Source of the DNA: an uncultured Lachnospiraceae bacterium | GTDB lineage: Bacteria; Bacillota; Clostridia; Lachnospirales; Lachnospiraceae | NCBI GenBank assembly: GCA_934394565.1 | Contig: CAKRQV010000010.1 | Span: 39,719-103,718 of the forward strand | Direction: 5' to 3' | DNA length: 64,000 bases | In this document: positions 53,339 to 63,308 of the stretch, piece by piece | How positions within the stretch are numbered: the first letter of the stretch is position 1 | Layout: each line of letters begins with the position of its first letter | Translations under genes and position numbers: made by a program | Notes under the pieces: generated by a model | What the model was told of the DNA's origin: nothing | Seen by the model: the letters and a program-made list of their open reading frames with translations, nothing else | The model's database searches: none

Positions 53339-56300
53339 TTATTCACCTTCCAGCATTTCAAGATACTCACCTTTATCAATATGCATCAACGAAATCTGAT
53401 TCTTCCATCTCCTGAACCCATACACACAGTCCACATTCCGAATCAACGACTGCAGCCTCTCATCCGGCACACAAACGATCAGCTGCAGATCCATTTTTCT
53501 GGCATACTTCAGACACACCGCACTTCTCTCCTGGTCCATCTTGGAAAAAGCCTCATCCAACAGCACCAGCCGGATCTTGGAATCCCTCGCACTCTGCTGC
53601 ATATACAACATCGCAAACCCCGCCAGCAACGCCACATACTTCGGATTTTGTCCCTCACCGCCCGAATCACGTCCGGCCATATCATCGACAAAATTTTCCC
53701 GGATCACATGTCCTGCCTCATCTGTAACCTCCTCATACATCCGAAACGACAGATAATTCCGATAATCCGCATACTGCTCCATCTCTTTACGCTTCTTCGC
53801 CCTCAGATGTTCATCCTGCTCCTGCGGCGGCATGAACTTCTCCGTCAAAAGCTGGATTTTCTGCTCATACTTCTGATAAAAGCTGTCCTCGCCAAAGCTC
53901 ATCTGGCCGTCAAAACCGCCATTATCCAGATTCTTGCTGTCCAGCTCCTCCGCCATCAGCATCTCATAAAACTGCGCATTCTCATTTTTCGCCGGTTCGA
54001 TCTTGATCTGGTAGGTGCTGTCTGAGAAATTCGTCTCCTTCAGCAGACGGTTGATCTCTCTGGCATGCCGTTTCGCCGCCTTGATATCTCCGTGGATCGT
54101 AGCGATCACATTATCCCGCAGACTGCGGTAGATAAAGTCACACTGATCAGCAAACTCTTTCTCATACTTCGGTTCATAATCCTTTTCGTAGGTTTCCAGC
54201 TGTTTTTCATAGGGCTCGTTCGTTTTCTCTGCGCCGTTGAACTTACCCGACGGATAGGTAAACAGATAGTTGTTCCGGGCGATCCGTAAGTCCTCGGTCT
54301 TTGTCTGTTCCTGTTCTTTCAGTGCTTCCAGTTCCCTGTTTTTCTGCGCCTTTATTGCATTTCCGGAACGATGCTTCAGTGCTTCCCAGACCTCATTTTC
54401 CAGTTGCTCATTTGGTACATAGCCTTCCAGCTGCTGTTCCAGTACAGCTCTTCTCGCCACATTTTCGCCGGTCAGCTTATCCTGATGGCTCTTTTTTTCC
54501 ATAAACTGCTGCTGATTATCATCCAGAGCACTCTGCAGCTCTTTCATCCGTGCCTGCAATAGCTGTTCTTTTTCTTCCAGCTCTTTATATTTTCCTGATT
54601 TCAGCTTCTGGATTGTCTCTTCCAGCTGCTGTTTCTTTTTATTGACTGTATGAAGCTCCTCACCTGCACCTGCCAGTCTGACATAATAGGAAGGATCGCC
54701 TTTTAAGCATTCAAACTCTCTTTGCAGCTTCAGTCCTTCCACCGTACTGGTCAGCTCTGCCAGCTCGTCTGAAAGCTCTTTCATTTCCTCTTCATACTCT
54801 GCCAGACGCGCCTTGGATACCTTACGTCCAATACAGGCATTTCTGGTGTAATCTTTCTTTCGCAGATGACCAAACATAAAATTGCTGTAGGAATAGCAGT
54901 CCGGCATAACACCATCCCGTACCTGTTCCAGTTCATCCACAGAATAACACTTGATAATACGACCCAGATAACGTTTCAGACATGCATCCACATAGGCTTC
55001 TTCTGTCGATACTGCTTCATACACCGAATGTTTCATGACTTTCGGCTGACTGTCCATGATTGCCTTTGTATTGATCAGATCCACCTGTTCAAACTGTTTC
55101 ATATCCTTAAAGATCACTGCGGCTTCATGGGCATACTGCGGTTCTGTGACGAGTGCCAGCTTTGTGCGCCCCATCCGTCCCTCAATCGCATGTTTCCATT
55201 CTTCATCCTGCACATCAAACAGATCGGCCAATACCTGTACTTTGACAGGATGGCCATACCTGTCTTTCAACTTGTCCGCCAGGGCTGCCCGGGCCTGACG
55301 CAGCGCATCACTGTAGGATTTCCGGTTGTTTTTGATGTCTTCCACGAGTTTTTTCAGCTCGTTAAGCTCACCGCTTACGTTTCGCTGCTCTGCTGCCGTG
55401 CTTTCTAACTCCCGCTCGATCTCCTGCTTGTCGTGTTCCAGCTGCATATGCAGTTTCTGACAGAGTTCTTCTGTCACTTTGCCTTCCCGCACCTCATCAA
55501 TGAGATTCAGCGCCGTATTGCTGATATAATCGGTAATGATCTCGTCTTCTTCCCAGACTGCCAGATGCGTGCAGATGGTCTGCCACTGTCTGGCATCCTC
55601 AGCCAGCAGACGGCTGGTCTTTGTCAGCTCGCTAAGCTGCTGCTTTTTACTGCCAAGATCACTGGCTTTTAAATCGGCACTGACGCGGATCAGATCCTCC
55701 TGCGTCTTTTCTCGCTCATCTTTCAATCCACCGGCTGTCTTTAAAAGCTTCTGCTGCTGTTCTTCCAGTGCCTTGCAATCCTCTTCTGCAGCCTGGATTC
55801 TGGCTTTCAGATCTTCGATCTCGATACACCGGATCACAGCTTCCGTATGGATACTCTCTGTCTGTACCTGCACAAGTGCCTGCCCTGCGTCCCGGATGGT
55901 CTGCAAAAGTTCGATGCGTTTTCGCAGATCCTCGATTTTTTCTTTGATCTGTCGATAGGCATCCAGTTGTTCACTGATCGTACCAATCGTATCGGATGCA
56001 CTCTTCGGGAACATATAATCCCGGATAAATTGCCCCGTTCCGTTGGTCATTTTCAAAGCGATCGCACTTTTCTGCATGGTCATGAAACGGCCCGGATCAA
56101 TATAACCAAGGATCACATCATACAATGTGGCCAGATAGGCTTCTTTTGACCCATATATCCGATTGATATCGCCCCTGAACCGCAGATCCGTCTGGCTGGC
56201 TCTTTCCTCTGTCAGACGGCGGATATCTGTCATCGTATAGCAATATCCCTCTTCCTTCACATAACCGTCCTCCGGCAGCTTTCCGGCATGGCTGAAAAAA

Positions 56301-56689
56301 GCTGCCTTTCGTATATCCGCATCGGTTCTTCGCACTTCGAAAGCAACACCCACACAACAGCAGGTCTTTGCTGCCTTATCCTCGATCTCCAATGCAAGTA
56401 CAGAACAGAAATCTCTGTCACCACGGTTGGCTGTACCATCCTTTTGTTCGCCTCGAAGATAGCTCAAAACACTTCTCTTATTTTTTGCATCATCGGCTGC
56501 TTTGTTTAGAAAGGTCGAAGAAAAACTTCCATATAGAATAACCTGCATCGCATCCATAACTGTAGACTTACCGGAACCGCTCTTTCCACTGAACAGGTTG
56601 ACATATTCATGGAATTTCAGTACAGTATGCCGGATGCCGCCCCAGTTATTCAGACACATCCGTGTAAAGATCTTTTTTGTATCCCTCAT
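53339..56689 (-). CDS. jetC: Wadjet subunit JetC, SMC/MukB-like ATPase
   Basis: The product is 1116 aa. Walker A SGKSGSGKSTVMDAMQ lies near residue 35. A long coiled-coil arm with a hinge-like middle follows, with repeated Leu/Glu/Lys heptads around 240-450 and 640-830. The C-terminal head has GGEGQNPKYVALLAGFAMLY and Walker B IRLVLLDEAFSKMDQERS. This is the loop-extruding ATPase of the Wadjet plasmid-defence complex. It overlaps jetB by 4 bp and is the last gene of the operon. Confidence 0.93.
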   Translation of the reverse strand: MRDTKKIFTRMCLNNWGGIRHTVLKFHEYVNLFSGKSGSGKSTVMDAMQVILYGSFSSTFLNKAADDAKNKRSVLSYLRGEQKDGTANRGDRDFCSVLALEIEDKAAKTCCCVGVAFEVRRTDADIRKAAFFSHAGKLPEDGYVKEEGYCYTMTDIRRLTEERASQTDLRFRGDINRIYGSKEAYLATLYDVILGYIDPGRFMTMQKSAIALKMTNGTGQFIRDYMFPKSASDTIGTISEQLDAYRQIKEKIEDLRKRIELLQTIRDAGQALVQVQTESIHTEAVIRCIEIEDLKARIQAAEEDCKALEEQQQKLLKTAGGLKDEREKTQEDLIRVSADLKASDLGSKKQQLSELTKTSRLLAEDARQWQTICTHLAVWEEDEIITDYISNTALNLIDEVREGKVTEELCQKLHMQLEHDKQEIERELESTAAEQRNVSGELNELKKLVEDIKNNRKSYSDALRQARAALADKLKDRYGHPVKVQVLADLFDVQDEEWKHAIEGRMGRTKLALVTEPQYAHEAAVIFKDMKQFEQVDLINTKAIMDSQPKVMKHSVYEAVSTEEAYVDACLKRYLGRIIKCYSVDELEQVRDGVMPDCYSYSNFMFGHLRKKDYTRNACIGRKVSKARLAEYEEEMKELSDELAELTSTVEGLKLQREFECLKGDPSYYVRLAGAGEELHTVNKKKQQLEETIQKLKSGKYKELEEKEQLLQARMKELQSALDDNQQQFMEKKSHQDKLTGENVARRAVLEQQLEGYVPNEQLENEVWEALKHRSGNAIKAQKNRELEALKEQEQTKTEDLRIARNNYLFTYPSGKFNGAEKTNEPYEKQLETYEKDYEPKYEKEFADQCDFIYRSLRDNVIATIHGDIKAAKRHAREINRLLKETNFSDSTYQIKIEPAKNENAQFYEMLMAEELDSKNLDNGGFDGQMSFGEDSFYQKYEQKIQLLTEKFMPPQEQDEHLRAKKRKEMEQYADYRNYLSFRMYEEVTDEAGHVIRENFVDDMAGRDSGGEGQNPKYVALLAGFAMLYMQQSARDSKIRLVLLDEAFSKMDQERSAVCLKYARKMDLQLIVCVPDERLQSLIRNVDCVYGFRRWKNQISLMHIDKGEYLEMLEGE

Positions 56690-57315
56690 GCCAGCGCTCC
56701 TTCTTCTGTCCCACTGCCCAGTTTTTCCGTTTCATCCCGATATATCTCTAACAGCTCCCGGATATCCATGGCAGAACAGAAGATATTGACCGTACTGTAG
56801 ATATACAGCGGCGTCTCATCCTCCACATTGCCAATCGCACCAGGGATTTCCAGGATCTGGTGCGTCTTAAACAGATTCAACGCATCATACCATTCCTGAT
56901 CTGTCAGCTTACGTTTCAAAAGATTCGTATCTTTCCCATACATACGGATTTCCGCCAGATTCGTCGTTGTCGCATGCAGTCCCTCGCCCATGATCTTGTC
57001 CCTGTAGATCAGCTTTAACAAAAGCAGCAGCCTTGTCTGTAAAAGAGACAGCTTTTCTATCATGAGTCCCTCGCCCACAATGCGAAACAGATGCTCCTGC
57101 GGATCATGGATCAGCTCACAGCCCATGACCTCCAGATATGCGCTGATAAATTCCCGGTGCCGCATACAGCTCTGGTACCTGCTATTGTCCCGCTGGATCA
57201 GAGTCACCGGATCATATTTTGTCTGCAGGATACAGGTCTGCTTCCACAACTCCTGTATAGTCTTTCTGACCTCTTCTGCCTCGTTTGGTGAAATACTTTC
57301 TATATATGAAAACAT
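56686..57315 (-). CDS. jetB: Wadjet subunit JetB (DUF4194, kleisin partner)
   Basis: The product is 209 aa from the ATG at 57315, six bases after AGGAG; in-frame ATGs at 57348 and 57384 are less well placed. It matches the MukE-like DUF4194 winged-helix protein: RDNSRYQSCMRHREFISAYLEVMG, LSLLQTRLLLLLKLIYRDKI and a C-terminal VNIFCSAMDIRELLEIYRDE. It would bridge JetA and JetC in the complex. It sits between jetA and jetC as in other Wadjet loci. Confidence 0.9.
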   Translation of the reverse strand: MFSYIESISPNEAEEVRKTIQELWKQTCILQTKYDPVTLIQRDNSRYQSCMRHREFISAYLEVMGCELIHDPQEHLFRIVGEGLMIEKLSLLQTRLLLLLKLIYRDKIMGEGLHATTTNLAEIRMYGKDTNLLKRKLTDQEWYDALNLFKTHQILEIPGAIGNVEDETPLYIYSTVNIFCSAMDIRELLEIYRDETEKLGSGTEEGALA

Positions 57316-57407
57316 GCTTTTCTCCTGTATTGTTTGCTGAATGTCCATGCCTGATCCATCATGGAGACGGTATACACAGTGCATGGCAATATAAAACGGC
57401 TTTGTAC

Positions 57408-58910
57408 TCAGTGCCTATTTTTTTCATCTGCTGTTTCGTGAATTGTCAGGCAGGAATAGGTAAAGCCTGCATCATCTGTAATCTCTTCTCCCAGAGACAC
57501 CGTATCCTCTTTGCTGTGCTCTCCGGTCTCTTCCTGCCATAAAAACATCAGTTTTTCCAGATCTTCGATCGTCTGCACGGTATCTTTTGTCGTCACAAAG
57601 GTTCCATTTACTGTATGTTTTTCTCTGAACTGTCTCAGTTCTTTTTTTGTATATAACGGACGCGGCACAAAATCAGTCATATTCATCTGTGTATCCGTTT
57701 TTTCTTCCACCGTAAGTGGCACATACTCTGCTTCCCCACGGTCTCGCCGACTGGAAAGACTGGCATCCGTAAGGTTTCTGTACGAAGTGCTCATGTGGAT
57801 CCGCTGTGTCATGCTGCCAAGGATCTCTCCGCCTTTCTCACTGCGGTCGATCAGATTGATCAGCGTAACCAGGCCATCGGCCTCCCCTGTACCTTCCTGC
57901 AGAATATAATGGATTCTGGCCAGTGCACGCTTGGCAAACACCGTCTTTTGTCCAATCAGTATATTATACTTGCGCTCGATCTGGTCAAACTCCCGCTCCA
58001 CTTTATAGACCAGCTGGCTGGCCTCTTCGTACATGTCCAGACGCCGTCTGACCCGCCTGTCCTCCAACGAGCCGGATACCATCGTATGCAGACTTTCCTG
58101 TACTTCCGCCTTTTTCAACGCAGTTTCCTGCAGAATCTGGCTCACCAGCTCCTTCACCGCTTCTTTATACCGGTAAAAGCTGTCGGTCGTTGTCAGGATC
58201 GCATATTTCCTGCTGTCGCTGTTATTCAGCTCTTCCACAAGAACCTGCTGGATACCGATAAAATTTTTCTGACTCGACAGTTCGTCAAAATATGCCCGCA
58301 TACCGTCCTGCATATTGGAAAGCAGCTGACTGAGTGCACGGGATGTCTGCAGGGCGGAGCGCAGGATATCGTTATTCTGCTCCGTATCCCTTGCATAGGT
58401 AAAAAGTGCACTGTAGACAGACAGCATACTCTCCCTTTCCCGGCTGTCATCGTCCCTCTGCAGCTTCTTAAATACCTCGGCAAACAGCTGGCTGTACTCC
58501 GGGAAGGAGATTACATCGGTGTTCAGACGCTCATCATATTCGCTTCGGATCCAGCCCCATTGCAGCAGGTGATTGTAAATAACTTTAGAAGATATCTCCC
58601 CGGAATCCTCTTCCTGTACCACTGTTCTCTGCACAGCTTCTGCGGCTTTATTCTGGCGCTTTTCCTGCCCCATATCTGTCAGCGCATCTGTCTCCTCGAT
58701 TTCCTCCCTGTCTTCCATCTCCCAGGGCAGAGCCAGAGCTTTGATTGTATCGTTTATGAATTCACAGCTCTCTTCTCTCGTCAAGCCAAAAGAACTACTC
58801 ATCTCATTATTTTTCTCATATAATGCCGTCACACACTGCATATAGGCTTCCCGGTTCTTTGTCCGGAACAATTTGTAAAAATCCGGAGGGATTCTTTTCT
58901 TTAATTGCAT
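57408..58910 (-). CDS. jetA: Wadjet subunit JetA (MukF-like kleisin)
   Basis: The product is 500 aa. It resembles the DUF5716-type JetA: an N-terminal RIPPDFYKLFRTKNREAYMQC, an internal winged-helix region with IYNHLLQWGWIRSEYDERLN, a helical middle, and a C-terminal winged-helix region near DFVPRPLYTKKELRQFREKHTV. JetA is the kleisin that closes the SMC ring. The start follows AAGGAAA. It is the second gene of the operon, 88 bp after jetD. Confidence 0.85.
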   Translation of the reverse strand: MQLKKRIPPDFYKLFRTKNREAYMQCVTALYEKNNEMSSSFGLTREESCEFINDTIKALALPWEMEDREEIEETDALTDMGQEKRQNKAAEAVQRTVVQEEDSGEISSKVIYNHLLQWGWIRSEYDERLNTDVISFPEYSQLFAEVFKKLQRDDDSRERESMLSVYSALFTYARDTEQNNDILRSALQTSRALSQLLSNMQDGMRAYFDELSSQKNFIGIQQVLVEELNNSDSRKYAILTTTDSFYRYKEAVKELVSQILQETALKKAEVQESLHTMVSGSLEDRRVRRRLDMYEEASQLVYKVEREFDQIERKYNILIGQKTVFAKRALARIHYILQEGTGEADGLVTLINLIDRSEKGGEILGSMTQRIHMSTSYRNLTDASLSSRRDRGEAEYVPLTVEEKTDTQMNMTDFVPRPLYTKKELRQFREKHTVNGTFVTTKDTVQTIEDLEKLMFLWQEETGEHSKEDTVSLGEEITDDAGFTYSCLTIHETADEKNRH

Positions 58911-58998
58911 CTGTTTTTCCTTTATATCCTGTTTTTTCAGTATTTCACATCTTCAGCCCAATAGTCCGGACTCAACTTGTTTTTTCAAAAAACTTCTC

Positions 58999-60252
58999 TC
59001 ACAACAGATATTCCTGCTCAATTGTCCTGTCTGTTTCCAAAATAGCCTGCTTCAACGGCTCCAGTATATCCGCATCTTTTCTGAGCAACTTTTCTCTTGT
59101 AGATTCTTTCAGCGGTATTCCCGCCCCCTGTTCTATGGCTCTGTAAAAATCATCTGTTCCCATTTTATAGGGTTGTATTTCAGAGAAGATATGCTCCCGC
59201 ATATATAAAAAGATATTGATACCACCAAAATCCATATCTCCCCAATGGGCAAATACACAGCCCTCTGGCACAATCTTTACAAGCTCACATAAAAAACGAA
59301 GCTCTTTGGGCGTAAAGAATCCATGACAGTATATATACAGTGTATCTTCGCGGTACACCATACTCTCATAATTCGCTTTATTTTCGATCGTCATGATCCT
59401 TTTGCACCCGTCCAGAGAAAGAGGCTGCGCATGCTGTAACGTCTGCGTGTTCAGCATCACACCGTATTTCTGCATACCGGTATCTATCGTGTACATTCTG
59501 TTCTCAGAATCAGTCAGCTGATAAACCAGCGGTCCCTTCCATTCCAGCGTCTGCGCATAGGAATGAATATTGTGCATATCTAAAAGCTCTGCCTCCCAGA
59601 TACGCTTTTCTTCCTCATTCTGTTCTTCTGCCGCCAGATCTGCCAGATCCATCATACCGGCATAACGATACGGGGAATAATGCCGCAGAATCGACAACAG
59701 CTTTGCCCGATATGTCTTCTGAAATACTTTGGAATGTGGAAATACCCTGCTGCTGAACGTTCGTTCCCATATGGATTCGGTCTGTCTGACAACAGCATTC
59801 AGGCATTTGAAAATGTTCTCATCCTCTGCATCTTTTACTACTTTTCCTGCAACAAGTGATTTCAGAAGCTCCTCATAATACTGACTGGCCCAGCTACAAT
59901 CCTCCACCTGTGCGCGCCAGCCTCTGACAATGTCTATTCGTTTCAACTGATACGCGCGTGGATCCTCGATCTGTTCAAGCAGACACAATTCAGGAATAAC
60001 GGACACCTCATAATGCACAGCGGTCACATCTGTATTCACATTGATCCAGTCAAAGGTCAAACGTCCTGCTTTTCCCGCCTCCGTCTCTTTTTCCAGATAT
60101 CGTACCTGCGTAAGAAAGGCTTGACGTCCTCCCATAGTCTGCTTATCTGCAGCTGTTATTTTCGGATGTTTCCATCCGGATAACTGACCGGCTCTGTACT
60201 TTTCTGTGTTTGTTTTATCAATCAGCCAGCGCGCCAATGTTTTTTGATTCAT
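58999..60252 (-). CDS. jetD: Wadjet subunit JetD (DUF2220, TOPRIM-like nuclease)
   Basis: The product is 417 aa. The C-terminal half is the DUF2220 domain with the TOPRIM-like acidic centre FAHWGDMDFGGINIF (Asp residues of the GDMD group). Earlier comes a conserved Glu in MTIENKANYESM. JetD cleaves the circular DNA that JetABC has reeled in. The start follows AAGGAGAT. It is placed first in the operon, before jetA, whereas JetABCD order is common. It lies 12 bp after the MATE gene stop. Confidence 0.92.
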   Translation of the reverse strand: MNQKTLARWLIDKTNTEKYRAGQLSGWKHPKITAADKQTMGGRQAFLTQVRYLEKETEAGKAGRLTFDWINVNTDVTAVHYEVSVIPELCLLEQIEDPRAYQLKRIDIVRGWRAQVEDCSWASQYYEELLKSLVAGKVVKDAEDENIFKCLNAVVRQTESIWERTFSSRVFPHSKVFQKTYRAKLLSILRHYSPYRYAGMMDLADLAAEEQNEEEKRIWEAELLDMHNIHSYAQTLEWKGPLVYQLTDSENRMYTIDTGMQKYGVMLNTQTLQHAQPLSLDGCKRIMTIENKANYESMVYREDTLYIYCHGFFTPKELRFLCELVKIVPEGCVFAHWGDMDFGGINIFLYMREHIFSEIQPYKMGTDDFYRAIEQGAGIPLKESTREKLLRKDADILEPLKQAILETDRTIEQEYLL

Positions 60253-60264
60253 AGCTGATCTCCT

Positions 60265-61608
60265 TTACATGGCGTTTTTTCTTCCCGTAATCCAGAAAAA
60301 AGTACAGGTAAACAGGATACCCTTCACAATCGATGTGGCAGAAAGAGCCCACCAGATACCGCTAAGCCCCCACAGACCGCCCAACAGAACCGCCAGCGGA
60401 ATACGGGAACCTGTAAATGTAATACTAATCGCACTGCACAGATGTGTCTTTCCAAGACCGGACAATGCTCCCACCGTAGTCAACTCCACGCTCATAAACG
60501 CTTCGCTGAAACCTATGATGATCAGATACTCCACAGCAATAGCAATCGCCTCTGGCTCATGGAAAAAGCATCTGGCGATCGTTTCCGGGAAAAAGACGAA
60601 AGCTGCTGTAATCAGAAGACCCCATGCGCCTACACAAAGCCATGCAGCAATATACCCTTTACGGATCCTGTCCTTTTTCCCTGCACCGTAATTCTGCCCG
60701 ACAAAGGCATTCAAAGCCGCACCAAAACCATCGGCCGTATTCCATGATACCGACTCTATCTGCCCGCCGACACGCTGTACCGCCACCGCCTCCGGGCCAT
60801 ATCCGGAAATCATACGGGTCAGTACCATGGAGATTGCGCAGTACGCCATGCCCTGTAATGCGCTGGGAATTCCGATTTTACATACGCCTCTGGCATATGT
60901 CCCGGAAATCCCTGTCCATAACCGGATACCCTGTAACACATGTTCCTGCTTTTTCCAGAAGATACCCAGCACCAAAATCAGCAGCACAATTGCCTGGGCC
61001 GTAACCGTAGCGATCGCCGCACCGGTCACACCAAGCTTCGGACAGATACCGATACCAAGGATCAACAGCGGATCGAGAATCATATTTGCCGCCAGCCCAA
61101 GCAGATTGGCAAAAAACGGGGTTTTGGAATCCCCCTCTGCCATATACAGACCGGTCAGTGTCACCGTCAGGAAAGAAAATACAATAAACCCGCAGGCAAT
61201 CCTTGTATAGGAAAGTGCCGCTGCCTGAGCTTCCGGATCCGTCAGCTGAAAGAAATCCACCAGTGGCTGAGCAAACAAAAGAATCAACACCGCATAGGCC
61301 ATCCCCATAAGAAACGCCAGCTGTACCGCTGTCTGGGCATATCCATGCGCCTTTTCCTTCTCACCGCGCCCGATACATTGTGCCACCTGCACCTGACCAC
61401 CCATGCGGGCCATTGTTGCCAGTCCCTGGGACAGCCAGGTAAACATACCGCCGACGCCGACACCAGCTACCGCCCGGGATCCTAAAAGTCCGATCCATGC
61501 CATATCCGTAATATTATATAAAGTCCCCAGAAACGATGAAGCCATGATCGGAATTGCCAGCTTCGTCAATGTTTTAAAAATAGGGCCGTTCGTTAAATTT
61601 GTTTCCAT
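60265..61608 (-). CDS. MATE family transporter upstream of the Wadjet operon
   Basis: The product is 447 aa from the ATG at 61608, eight bases after AGGAAG. About twelve spans and MATE segments are visible: MASSFLGTLYNITDMAWIGLLG, RAVAGVGVGGMFTWLSQGLATMARMGGQVQVAQ (key part: GGQVQVAQ) and SWNTADGFGAALNAFVGQNYGAGKK (key part: FVGQNYGA). It differs in wording from the MATE at 45403. Only 12 bp separate it from jetD, so both may share the promoter at 61663-61691. A role in defence is not implied by the family. Confidence 0.92.
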   Translation of the reverse strand: METNLTNGPIFKTLTKLAIPIMASSFLGTLYNITDMAWIGLLGSRAVAGVGVGGMFTWLSQGLATMARMGGQVQVAQCIGRGEKEKAHGYAQTAVQLAFLMGMAYAVLILLFAQPLVDFFQLTDPEAQAAALSYTRIACGFIVFSFLTVTLTGLYMAEGDSKTPFFANLLGLAANMILDPLLILGIGICPKLGVTGAAIATVTAQAIVLLILVLGIFWKKQEHVLQGIRLWTGISGTYARGVCKIGIPSALQGMAYCAISMVLTRMISGYGPEAVAVQRVGGQIESVSWNTADGFGAALNAFVGQNYGAGKKDRIRKGYIAAWLCVGAWGLLITAAFVFFPETIARCFFHEPEAIAIAVEYLIIIGFSEAFMSVELTTVGALSGLGKTHLCSAISITFTGSRIPLAVLLGGLWGLSGIWWALSATSIVKGILFTCTFFWITGRKNAM

Positions 61609-61662
61609 AAATACTTCCTGTCTTTTGTTCAAATTCTTCTTTTCTCATTATCCCTGTTCGGG

Positions 61663-61691
61663 ATTATATGTGCAAGACATATTTTGCAAAA
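61663..61691 (-). promoter_or_regulatory. Candidate promoter of the MATE-Wadjet unit
   Basis: On the minus strand TTTTGC (61691-61686) and a perfect TATAAT (61668-61663) are 17 bp apart. The -35 lies in the perfect palindrome ATTTTGCAAAAT (61681-61692), a possible operator. An ATCCC/GGGAT hairpin lies just downstream of the -10. Confidence 0.55.
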
Positions 61692-61767
61692 TGGACAAAC
61701 AAAAATCCGGTTTTACACATCTACAGCAACAGAAAAAGGGTAATCAAACTTGTTGAGGGTCTCTCTC

Positions 61768-61817
61768 CGTGAGGGGCTTTCGTGAGGGGCTAATTTGAGG
61801 GTTCTTCGTGAGGGGCT
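61768..61817. repeat. Three copies of an 11-bp direct repeat
   Basis: CGTGAGGGGCT occurs at 61768-61778, 61781-61791 and 61807-61817, with partial GAGGGT copies between. Gaps are 2 and 15 bp. The 61693-62150 gap otherwise shows no gene and no strong structure. Confidence 0.6.
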
Positions 61818-62150
61818 AACAAACAGAAAAGGATTGATCAGTTTACATGAAACACACAGTATCTCCTTAATATATTTCACTTCTTATAATCACCTAAATT
61901 TCCAGCATAATCTTCCAATTCTATCGTAAGATACCTTGCCCCACCATTTTCGTGTATAGTTTCTTTTTCCGATGTACAGCACCATATATCATATATATCT
62001 TTCCACCTTGTCTCCTTTTTAGAGTCTTCATGCAAAGAAACTCTTACTTATCTGTAACATTCTTTTTCTTTGGTTCTCATTTAATGCTTTATAATCCATT
62101 ACCCTTGCCTGCCTTTCTTCATATTGTGCAAACCGATTTGAATATATTAA

Positions 62151-62184
62151 TAGATGGTACTTTCTGAAATCAAAGTACCATCTA
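62151..62184 (-). terminator. Terminator of the DUF1016 gene
   Basis: TAGATGGTACTTT (62151-62163) pairs exactly with AAAGTACCATCTA (62172-62184) around eight bases, nine bases after the stop codon. The T tract on the minus strand is interrupted. Confidence 0.7.
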
Positions 62185-62193
62185 TAGCATATC

Positions 62194-63240
62194 CTATTCT
62201 TTCCGCTGCTCTAACTGTTCCTTTGCATTAGCAATTGCCAACGACAACTTTTTCTCCAATAACTCTTTAGGTGGCATTTTCGTTAAATACTGCCCCACAT
62301 GTATACTTCCATGATCTAATTCCATTAATTCAATCGTTTCTTGTGATTTTTCTGCACATAAAATTAATGCTACCGGGCTTTCTTCTCCTTCGGCTTTCTC
62401 ATATTTTTCAAGCCAACGAAGATATAACTCTGTCTGCCCCTTATCTTGAGGTTCAAACTCGCCAAGTTTTAATTCTATCAATACCAATCTCCGCAATGTT
62501 CGGTGATAGAACAATAAATCCATATAGTAGTCTTTTCCATCTAAAACGATGTGTTTCTGACGTGCCAGAAACGCAAAATCTGAACCCATTTCCAAAATGA
62601 ATTTTTCCAATTCAGACAAAATAGCATTTTCTAAATCTTTTTCACTATACGTGTCTTTTAAGCCAAGAAAATCTAACACATATGGATCTCTGTAAAACAT
62701 ATCTAATGACATTTTCTTGTCATCTCTTAACTCTGCAATCTCGTTTGCTATCGTTTCCTCCGGTAACTTAGATACAGCAGTCCGTTCATATAACATTGTT
62801 TTTTTTCGTTCACGCAAAGTTCTTACTGACCAATTTTCATTTTTACACATAGTAGCATAAAAATCTCTTTTTAATTCATCTTCAATCGGTAACAGTTCTA
62901 CAAAATGAGACCATGTCAATTGTTGCGACAGTGTCGCCACTTTTTCATATTCCGGAAATTCCTGATAAAATTTTACCATTTTAAAGACTGATGATTTTTC
63001 AAAACCTTTTCCGTATTCAGCCGTTAGTCTCTCACTCAAATCACCAATTATATTTTTTCCATATTCAGCCTTTTTTCCTTGCAAAACTTCATCAGATAAC
63101 TTCTTTCCTATATTCCAATACAACGAAATAACTGACGTGTTTACTTGCATCATAACTTCATTTTTAGCAGTATAAATCATTGTAGATATATCACTAAAAA
63201 CACTCTCAACATCTGCGACATTCATTAATTCCTCAGACAT
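62194..63240 (-). CDS. PDDEXK nuclease domain protein of the DUF1016/YhcG family
   Basis: The product is 348 aa from the ATG at 63240, six bases after AAGGAG. The N-terminal helical part has VSVISLYWNIGKKL-type wording (TSVISLYWNIGKKLSDEVLQ, key part SLYWNIGK), FSVFKMVKFYQEFP and WSHFVELLPIEDE. The C-terminal PDDEXK-like domain has FAFLARQKHIVLDGKDYYMDLLFYHRTLRRLVLIELKLG (key part DYYMDLLF and IELKLG). Family members are putative endonucleases often near restriction or defence genes. It lies between Wadjet and an AAA ATPase. Confidence 0.9.
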   Translation of the reverse strand: MSEELMNVADVESVFSDISTMIYTAKNEVMMQVNTSVISLYWNIGKKLSDEVLQGKKAEYGKNIIGDLSERLTAEYGKGFEKSSVFKMVKFYQEFPEYEKVATLSQQLTWSHFVELLPIEDELKRDFYATMCKNENWSVRTLRERKKTMLYERTAVSKLPEETIANEIAELRDDKKMSLDMFYRDPYVLDFLGLKDTYSEKDLENAILSELEKFILEMGSDFAFLARQKHIVLDGKDYYMDLLFYHRTLRRLVLIELKLGEFEPQDKGQTELYLRWLEKYEKAEGEESPVALILCAEKSQETIELMELDHGSIHVGQYLTKMPPKELLEKKLSLAIANAKEQLEQRKE

Positions 63241-63308
63241 TTCATTCTCCTTTCTCAAAAATGGCGACACGTCGCCATTTTTACCACCGGCATCTATACC
63301 AATATTAT

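Noticed and set aside
53339..56689. Chromosomal MukB/SMC condensin
   Set aside because: The neighbouring JetA, JetB and DUF2220 JetD genes identify the Wadjet complex instead.
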